Shown: positions 59,004 to 64,000 of the stretch, in pieces
Position numbering within the stretch: the stretch's first letter is position 1
Layout: each line of letters opens with the position of its first letter
NCBI RefSeq assembly: GCF_000187585.1
Contig: NZ_GL732463.1
Location: 1,509,943-1,573,942 of the forward strand
DNA length: 64,000 nucleotides
Reading direction: 5' to 3'
DNA from: Streptococcus peroris ATCC 700780
GTDB taxonomy: Bacteria > Bacillota > Bacilli > Lactobacillales > Streptococcaceae
Notes under the pieces: generated by a model
The model's database searches: none
What the model was told of the DNA's origin: nothing
Seen by the model: only the letters and a program-made list of their open reading frames with translations
Translations under genes and position numbers: made by a program

Positions 59004-59062
59004 TGAACTGCCCCCCCAAAAGTTAGACAGAAAAAATCTAACTTTTTGGGGCGTTCTTTTTT
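59004..59062. mobile_element. Remnant palindrome resembling insertion-sequence ends
   Basis: GAACTGCCCC and AAAAGTTAGA on the left face TCTAACTTTT and GGGGCGTTC on the right, with a short A-rich loop and a T run. The CCCCAAAAGTTAGA form is common at the ends of IS3-family elements in streptococci. No transposase is left. It could also act as a terminator after hxlR. Confidence 0.5.
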
Positions 59063-59105
59063 GTATTACTAGATAATTATATTCGTTATACCTCAACATT
59101 CCTAC

Positions 59106-59134
59106 TAGACATTCGTCTACTTTTTTTATATAAT
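59106..59134 (+). promoter_or_regulatory. hdiR-umuC promoter with overlapping operator
   Basis: TAGACA (59106) and TATAAT (59129) are separated by 17 bases. The -35 box is the left half of a perfect dyad TAGACATTCGTCTA (59106-59119), the likely binding site of the S24-type repressor encoded just downstream. Confidence 0.72.
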
Positions 59135-59209
59135 AAAACTAAACCAAAATGGTTGAATTTTAAAAATATAGTCAACCTTCAATGAAAATATCACGCTAGG
59201 AGGTAAGTC

Positions 59210-59896
59210 ATGTACCAACCAGAAAAGCTTAAGGCTCGGAGAAAAGAGTTAAAGCTAACGCAGAAAGAGATTGCAGATCAGCTTGGGATTAGTTTTCAGG
59301 CTTATTCAGCTTGGGAACGTGGAGTCAAGGAGCCTTCCGAAGAAAAAGTTAAACAGCTAGAGAAAATCTTAAAAGTACCAAAAGGCTATTTTACCCAAAT
59401 CGAAATCGTCTGTCTTTATAACAGTCTTTCTAACCAAGGGAAAGAAAAGGTGGTAGTCTATGCTCGAAATTTGGCTCAAGAAGAACAAGCCAAGAAGGTG
59501 ACGACTATGCCAGAAAAACTTTTCGAGTATCATGTCTATGAACGCATGTCAGCGGGGATTGGGGCTTCGGTTTATGATGATCGAAACTTCGATACGGTTT
59601 ACTTTAATGAAGAACTGGCTCATGATTTTGCTTCATGGGTCTCTGGAGATTCCATGGAACCAAAATATCAAAATGGTTCCGTGGCTCTGATTCGGGAGAC
59701 CGGATTTGATTATGATGGCGCTGTCTATGCAGTGGTTTGTAACAACCAGACCTATATCAAACGGGTCTATCGAGAAGAGGATGGCTTGCGTTTGGTCTCC
59801 ATCAATCCTAAATATAAAGATATTCACATTTCTTACGAAGAAGATCCGCGGATTGTGGGTATTATCGTGGGCAATTTTGTACCCATGGAGGGATAG
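59210..59896 (+). CDS. hdiR: LexA/HdiR-like self-cleaving repressor
   Basis: A 228-residue repressor. An N-terminal HTH_3 (LTQKEIADQLGISFQAYSAWERG, residues 17-39) precedes a peptidase S24 domain. The cleavage region is SAGIGASV (Ala-Gly near residue 115), the nucleophile Ser147 lies in SGDSMEP and the base Lys184 in YIKRV. HdiR-type repressors are cleaved on DNA damage. AGGAGG precedes the ATG. It is three bases from the umuC gene and probably represses this operon through the dyad in its promoter. Confidence 0.9.
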   Translation: MYQPEKLKARRKELKLTQKEIADQLGISFQAYSAWERGVKEPSEEKVKQLEKILKVPKGYFTQIEIVCLYNSLSNQGKEKVVVYARNLAQEEQAKKVTTMPEKLFEYHVYERMSAGIGASVYDDRNFDTVYFNEELAHDFASWVSGDSMEPKYQNGSVALIRETGFDYDGAVYAVVCNNQTYIKRVYREEDGLRLVSINPKYKDIHISYEEDPRIVGIIVGNFVPMEG

Positions 59897-59899
59897 TCT

Positions 59900-61315
59900 A
59901 TGGGCTACTTTGATTATTCCAGAGAGCCCAAAAGTGATATTGCCTTTGTCGATATGAAGTCCTTTTATGCCAGTGTTGAGTGTGTAGAAAGAGGACTCCA
60001 TCCCCTCAAAACCTCCCTTTGTGTCATGAGTCGAGCGGATAATTCTGTTGGGCTTATTCTTGCCTCCTCACCGATGTTTAAAAAGGTTTTTGGGAAAGCA
60101 AATGTCGGTCGTGCCTATGACCTGCCCTTTGATATCAAGACACGCAAATTTTCCTACTATAATGCCAAAAAACAAGGCTTACGGACAGACCCGGACTATG
60201 TGAAATTTATCGAAGATTGGGCTCGGGTGACCGTCATTGTCCCTCCTCGGATGGATAAGTATATCGCAGTCAATATGGAAATTCAGCGCATCTTTCAAAA
60301 CTATGGCAGTCCAGATGATATTTATCCTTATTCAATTGATGAAGGCTTTATTGACTTAACCAGTTCGCTTAATTATTTTGTCCCGGACCAGCAGATTTCT
60401 CGTACAGATAAGCTAGATATGCTTTCGGCTCGTATCCAGAGAGATATCTGGCGACAGACAGGGATTTACTCGACGGTCGGCATGTCTAATGCCAATCCTC
60501 TGCTTGCTAAGTTGGCCTTGGATAATGAAGCTAAGCGAACACCAACCATGCGAGCCAATTGGTCTTACCAGGATGTGGAAAATAAGGTCTGGTCCATTTC
60601 AAAGATGACCGACTTTTGGGGGATTGGGCATCGGATGGAGAAGCGCTTGAATAGTTTGGGAATCTATTCGATTAAGGAATTAGCCAATAGCAATCCTGAT
60701 GACCTGAAGAAGGAACTTGGCCAAGCTGGCCTTCGATTATGGTTTCATGCCAATGGAATTGACGAGAGTAATGTTCACAAGCCTTATAAGCCAAAATCTC
60801 ACGGCTTGGGCAATTCGCAAATTTTACCGAGAGACTACGTTAAGAAGCGAGATATCGAAATTATTCTTCGAGAGATGGCTGAGCAGGTGGCTATCAGGCT
60901 TCGACGGGCCAGGAAGAAGACGACAGTGGTGTCTATCCATCTTGGATTTTCAAAGCAGGAACAAAAACGCTCCATCCATACCCAGATGAAAGTTGAGCCG
61001 ACCAATAATACCAGTCTGTTGGTTAGTTATGTACTGAAATTATTCCATAGCAAATATACTTCTGGAGCCGTCAGAAGTGTTGCCGTTAGTTATTCAGGAT
61101 TTGTGGACGAATCCTTTGCGTTGATTTCCCTTTTTGATGATGTTGATAAAGTAGAAAAAGAAGAAAGGCTCCAGACTGCCATTGATTCCATTCGAGAACA
61201 ATTCGGCTTTACTTCTCTCTTGAAGGCGACTGCTTTAGAGGATGCATCGAGAAGTATTGCTAGAAGCAAGCTGATCGGAGGGCACTCTGCTGGAGGATTA
61301 GATGGATTGAAATGA
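59900..61315 (+). CDS. umuC: UmuC-like Y-family DNA polymerase
   Basis: A 471-residue translesion polymerase. FVDMKSFYASVE near residue 17 and YSIDEGFIDL near 147 carry the metal-binding acidic residues; IGHRMEKRLNSLGIYSI is the HhH thumb region and the little-finger domain follows. It copies damaged DNA at the price of mutation. It overlaps the next gene by four bases in a four-gene SOS-like operon. Confidence 0.93.
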   Translation: MGYFDYSREPKSDIAFVDMKSFYASVECVERGLHPLKTSLCVMSRADNSVGLILASSPMFKKVFGKANVGRAYDLPFDIKTRKFSYYNAKKQGLRTDPDYVKFIEDWARVTVIVPPRMDKYIAVNMEIQRIFQNYGSPDDIYPYSIDEGFIDLTSSLNYFVPDQQISRTDKLDMLSARIQRDIWRQTGIYSTVGMSNANPLLAKLALDNEAKRTPTMRANWSYQDVENKVWSISKMTDFWGIGHRMEKRLNSLGIYSIKELANSNPDDLKKELGQAGLRLWFHANGIDESNVHKPYKPKSHGLGNSQILPRDYVKKRDIEIILREMAEQVAIRLRRARKKTTVVSIHLGFSKQEQKRSIHTQMKVEPTNNTSLLVSYVLKLFHSKYTSGAVRSVAVSYSGFVDESFALISLFDDVDKVEKEERLQTAIDSIREQFGFTSLLKATALEDASRSIARSKLIGGHSAGGLDGLK

Positions 61316-61674
61316 TTGATCGTTCTTATTTGCCCTTCCAATCCGCAAGGGACTACCAGGATCCAGGGATGCAGAAGTGGATGGGCTTCTTTTTATCAGA
61401 ACATACGAGCTCGCTCAGTGCAGAAAAAAATCGTGTCGATTTATCAACAGATTTGAATCCGGTCGAGAAGTTATTACTGCTTTCCCAGCTCTATGTCGGA
61501 CGACTAAAAGGCTCTTTTGTGGTCAAGGAGAATAATCATAAGAGCAGGATAATCGGTGAAGTAAGAGAACTATCTACCGAAGAAATCTCTGTTAAAATTG
61601 ATGAGGGCTATAGGTTGTTAAGGATCGATGACATCCTAGAAATCCAACTATGTCAGGAGGAAGTGTATGACTAG
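61312..61674 (+). CDS. YolD-like protein, polymerase accessory
   Basis: A 120-residue protein with the YolD-like beta-barrel pattern (LLLLSQLYVGRLKGSF ... IIGEVRELSTEEISVKIDEGYRLLRIDDIL). YolD-like genes commonly accompany UmuC/UvrX polymerases in Firmicutes. It overlaps umuC by ATGA and the next gene by eight bases, so translation is coupled. The exact role is not known. Confidence 0.78.
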   Translation: MIDRSYLPFQSARDYQDPGMQKWMGFFLSEHTSSLSAEKNRVDLSTDLNPVEKLLLLSQLYVGRLKGSFVVKENNHKSRIIGEVRELSTEEISVKIDEGYRLLRIDDILEIQLCQEEVYD

Positions 61675-61960
61675 AAAAGAGCTATATGAAAATAAATTGC
61701 AGATGGATTATTTTTCAGATGATTACATCCGCTTTGAAGAAGATTTCCAAAAATACTCTGCCATGAATGTGCCCCTGACTTTTCTGATTGACGACATTCT
61801 ACGAACCATGGCTATGAACCAAAAAGATTACTTTGTCTTGAACAAGGAAAATGCCAAGGACGGCAGAGAGCATCGGTTTTATTTTAGGGTGAAGATGGGA
61901 AAGGATTGTCCACGAACTCGAACTTATGTCTATCTTGGACTTGGGCGAAATCATCAGTAA
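61667..61960 (+). CDS. DUF5960-like small protein of the umuC operon
   Basis: A 97-residue soluble protein starting with a charged helix (MTRKELYENKLQMDYFSDDY) and ending in a basic Tyr/Arg-rich part. It resembles the DUF5960 proteins found beside streptococcal umuC, which I recall by context only. AGGAGGAAG precedes the ATG. It is the last gene of the operon; a terminator follows after about 40 bases. Confidence 0.7.
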   Translation: MTRKELYENKLQMDYFSDDYIRFEEDFQKYSAMNVPLTFLIDDILRTMAMNQKDYFVLNKENAKDGREHRFYFRVKMGKDCPRTRTYVYLGLGRNHQ

Positions 61961-62002
61961 AGATTCTGACCGTAGATATTACAATAATAAGGTTGTATCC
62001 AC

Positions 62003-62034
62003 CCATTCAAGAGCTATTTCTTGAATGGTTTTTC
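62003..62034 (+). terminator. Terminator of the hdiR-umuC operon
   Basis: CCATTCAAGA and TCTTGAATGG form a perfect 10-bp stem with a six-base loop and five Ts. Confidence 0.93.
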
Positions 62035-62051
62035 TTTATATCTGAAAAGTG

Positions 62052-62146
62052 ATTGAACTATACCAATTTTTATCCTTGACAAGTGAAAGAAACAAGTATA
62101 TACTGTTTTTGCTGATTCCGCAAAGCGAGAATTAGACTATACCAAT
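62052..62146 (+). promoter_or_regulatory. glmS promoter between two NagR-like sites
   Basis: TTGACA (62076) and TATACT (62099) are exactly 17 bp apart. Two related imperfect dyads flank it: ATTGAACTATACCAAT (62052-62067) and ATTAGACTATACCAAT (62131-62146), starts 79 bp apart. Both carry ACTATACCAAT, close to the GntR-type NagR sites known near amino-sugar genes. Their placement on both sides of the promoter suggests a looping repressor. Confidence 0.7.
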
Positions 62147-62149
62147 TTT

Positions 62150-62185
62150 AAGGAGAAAGCACAGCTTGTCTGTGTCGTATATACT
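62150..62185 (+). promoter_or_regulatory. Distant Shine-Dalgarno and bridging hairpin before glmS
   Basis: AAGGAG (62150-62155) is 30 bases upstream of the glmS ATG, much further than usual, and no closer RBS is visible. Between them CACAG and CTGTG (62160-62164, 62170-62174) form a 5-bp hairpin that would shorten the distance to about 15 bases. Confidence 0.6.
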
Positions 62186-63994
62186 ATGTGTGGAATTGTT
62201 GGTGTTGTTGGAAACACAAATGCAACTGATATTTTGATTCAAGGACTTGAAAAACTCGAATACCGTGGTTATGATTCAGCGGGAATTTTTGTCTTAGGTG
62301 GTGCTGAGAGCCATCTAGTGAAGGCTGTTGGTCGTATTGCAGAGCTTTCTGCAAAGGCTAGTGGCGTTGAAGGAACAGCAGGGATTGGTCACACTCGCTG
62401 GGCGACTCACGGAAAACCAACGGAAGACAATGCTCACCCACACCGTTCTGAGACAGGACGTTTTGTCTTGGTACACAACGGGGTGATTGAAAACTATCTT
62501 GAAATCAAGGAAGAGTACCTTGCAGGTCACCATTTCAAGGGGCAAACAGATACAGAAATTGCCGTTCATTTGATTGGAAAATTTGCGGAAGAAGATGGCT
62601 TGTCAGTACTTGAAGCCTTCAAAAAAGCTCTTCACATCATTCGCGGTTCTTATGCCTTTGCCTTGATTGACTCTGAAAATCCAGATGTCATCTATGTAGC
62701 TAAGAACAAATCACCACTTTTGGTTGGTCTTGGGGATGGTTACAACATGGTCTGCTCAGATGCCATGGCTATGATTCGTGAAACTAACCAATACATGGAA
62801 ATCCACGACCAAGAGTTGGTAATCGTCAAGGCTGATAGTGTCGAAGTTCAGGACTATGATGGCAACAGTCGTGAGCGTACCAGCTACACTGCTGAACTTG
62901 ACTTGTCAGATATCGGTAAGGGAACATATCCTTACTACATGCTCAAGGAAATCGATGAGCAACCAACGGTGATGCGTAAGTTGATTCAAGCTTACACAGA
63001 TGAAGCAGGTCAAGTTGTGGTAGATCCAGCTATCATCAAGGCTGTTCAAGATGCAGATCGTATCTACATTCTTGCTGCTGGAACTTCTTACCATGCAGGA
63101 TTTGCTTCTAAGAAGATGTTGGAAGAATTGACAGATACACCAGTTGAACTTGGTATTTCATCTGAGTGGGGATATGGTATGCCACTTCTCAGCAAGAAAC
63201 CACTTTTCATCTTTATCAGCCAATCTGGTGAAACAGCTGATAGCCGCCAAGTTTTGGTCAAGGCCAATGAAATGGGAATTCCAAGTTTAACAGTGACAAA
63301 CGTGCCAGGATCAACTCTTTCACGTGAAGCTGATCATACCATGCTTCTTCACGCAGGTCCTGAAATTGCTGTAGCATCAACCAAGGCTTATACGGCGCAA
63401 ATCACAGCCCTTGCCTTCCTTGCAAAAGCAGTCGGCGAAGCAAATGGTAACGAAAAAGCCAAAGCCTTTGACCTGGTTCACGAGTTGTCTATCGTGGCTC
63501 AGTCTATCGAATCAACTCTTTCTGAGAAAGAAACGATTGATGCCAAGGTTAAAGAATTGCTGGAAACAACACGTAACGCCTTTTACATCGGACGTGGTCA
63601 AGATTACTATGTAGCCATGGAAGCCAGTCTTAAGCTCAAAGAAATCTCATATATCCAATGTGAAGGATTTGCGGCTGGAGAACTCAAACACGGAACTATT
63701 GCCTTGATTGAAGAAGGAACACCTGTCTTGGCTCTCTTGTCTGACCCAGTTCTTGCCAACCATACTCGCGGAAATATCCAAGAAGTGGCAGCTCGTGGTG
63801 CCAAGGTCCTCACCATCGCAGAGGAAAGTGTCGCAAAAGATACAGACGACATCGTCCTTACAACTGTACACCCTTACCTCTCACCAATCTCGATGGTCGT
63901 GCCAACACAATTGGTTGCTTACTTTGCAACCCTCCACCGTGGACTTGATGTGGACAAACCACGTAACCTTGCTAAATCAGTGACGGTAGAATAA
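62186..63994 (+). CDS. glmS: Glutamine--fructose-6-phosphate aminotransferase GlmS
   Basis: A 602-residue enzyme making glucosamine-6-phosphate for peptidoglycan. The start MCGIVGVVG is fixed because Cys2 is the glutaminase nucleophile once Met is removed. The N-terminal glutaminase domain has GHTRWATHG and EIAVHLIG; two SIS domains follow ([23 protein letters not shown]), and the end [15 protein letters not shown] is typical. Amino-sugar catabolism from the nan locus and this gene feed the same pool, consistent with NagR-like sites. Confidence 0.97.
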   Translation: MCGIVGVVGNTNATDILIQGLEKLEYRGYDSAGIFVLGGAESHLVKAVGRIAELSAKASGVEGTAGIGHTRWATHGKPTEDNAHPHRSETGRFVLVHNGVIENYLEIKEEYLAGHHFKGQTDTEIAVHLIGKFAEEDGLSVLEAFKKALHIIRGSYAFALIDSENPDVIYVAKNKSPLLVGLGDGYNMVCSDAMAMIRETNQYMEIHDQELVIVKADSVEVQDYDGNSRERTSYTAELDLSDIGKGTYPYYMLKEIDEQPTVMRKLIQAYTDEAGQVVVDPAIIKAVQDADRIYILAAGTSYHAGFASKKMLEELTDTPVELGISSEWGYGMPLLSKKPLFIFISQSGETADSRQVLVKANEMGIPSLTVTNVPGSTLSREADHTMLLHAGPEIAVASTKAYTAQITALAFLAKAVGEANGNEKAKAFDLVHELSIVAQSIESTLSEKETIDAKVKELLETTRNAFYIGRGQDYYVAMEASLKLKEISYIQCEGFAAGELKHGTIALIEEGTPVLALLSDPVLANHTRGNIQEVAARGAKVLTIAEESVAKDTDDIVLTTVHPYLSPISMVVPTQLVAYFATLHRGLDVDKPRNLAKSVTVE

Positions 63995-64000
63995 TAAAAA

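Larger units (their letters stand above)
58811..59209. other. 399-bp gap before hdiR
   Basis: No gene recognised. It holds an IS-end-like palindrome at 59004-59062, the hdiR promoter/operator at 59104-59134, and an inverted pair GGTTGA/TCAACC (59151-59156 and 59172-59177) in the hdiR leader. Confidence 0.7.

Noticed and set aside
62100..62185. glmS ribozyme or other self-cleaving RNA before glmS
   Set aside because: The leader from the predicted start is only about 75 nt, too short for the glmS ribozyme core, and the ribozyme is not usual in streptococci.

Overview
The window reads as a chromosomal segment of a Mitis-group Streptococcus, close to S. pneumoniae, S. mitis or S. oralis. The supports are a 680-residue PBP2b of pneumococcal type, a SatABC/NanA/NanE/NanK/NanR sialic acid locus, tandem DAHP synthases beside secA and acpS-alr-recG, the DnaB/DnaI loaders behind nrdR, and moderately AT-rich DNA with clear AAGGAG ribosome binding sites. 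No rRNA, tRNA or CRISPR array was seen.

Layout. 1-4.9 kb: prmA (5' truncated by the window), rsmE, pepF, two small genes, a lipoprotein and an aquaporin. 4.9-7.4 kb (minus): queosine precursor operon queC-D-E-F behind a class I preQ1 riboswitch with a terminator. 7.4-9.8 kb: trxA, a DUF4649-like gene, a cysteine-rich MarR regulator bracketed by two copies of one palindrome, and lrgAB. 9.8-13.4 kb (minus): a fused exporter, then an ABC pair with its GntR regulator. 13.4-28.1 kb: core genes nrdR-dnaB-dnaI-nitroreductase-der, TPM/LemA, secA, two DAHP synthases, acpS-alr-recG. 28.1-42.1 kb: the sialic acid locus. 42.3-49.4 kb: pbp2b-recR, ddl, murF, a YwaF-like membrane protein and rplM-rpsI behind an L13 leader. 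49.4-56.1 kb: an AT-rich accessory island at the 3' end of rpsI. 56.1-62.0 kb: a DUF6287-type protein, an MFS exporter with HxlR regulator, and an SOS-like hdiR-umuC operon. 62.0-64.0 kb: glmS.

The sialic acid locus is a complete route. NanA releases sialic acid at the cell surface and an esterase (axe1) may unmask acetylated glycans. SatABC imports the sugar and has no ATPase gene here, so it probably borrows MsmK. The lyase, NanK and NanE convert it to GlcNAc-6-P. The RpiR regulator NanR is convergent at the end. Four promoters (axe1, nanA, nanE, npl) share a palindrome close to TGAAACTACTTTCA centred 86.5 bp (85.5 in axe1) upstream of the -10 box, with a weaker second copy exactly 40 bp further down and a CcpA cre site. 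I regard this as the clearest regulatory system in the window.

The rpsI island looks like stacked insertions. The last 13 codons of rpsI recur, with synonymous changes, at 53076-53117, and a 100-bp terminator-containing repeat occurs at 53105-53204 and 55947-56046. No integrase lies between them. The cargo includes a lipoprotein, small secreted or membrane proteins, an Rgg regulator and several decayed genes. Other notable points are a sialidase whose sortase motif reads LPETR, a PBP2b with Ala446, Gly476 and Gly619, and a glmS start far from its Shine-Dalgarno sequence with a hairpin between.
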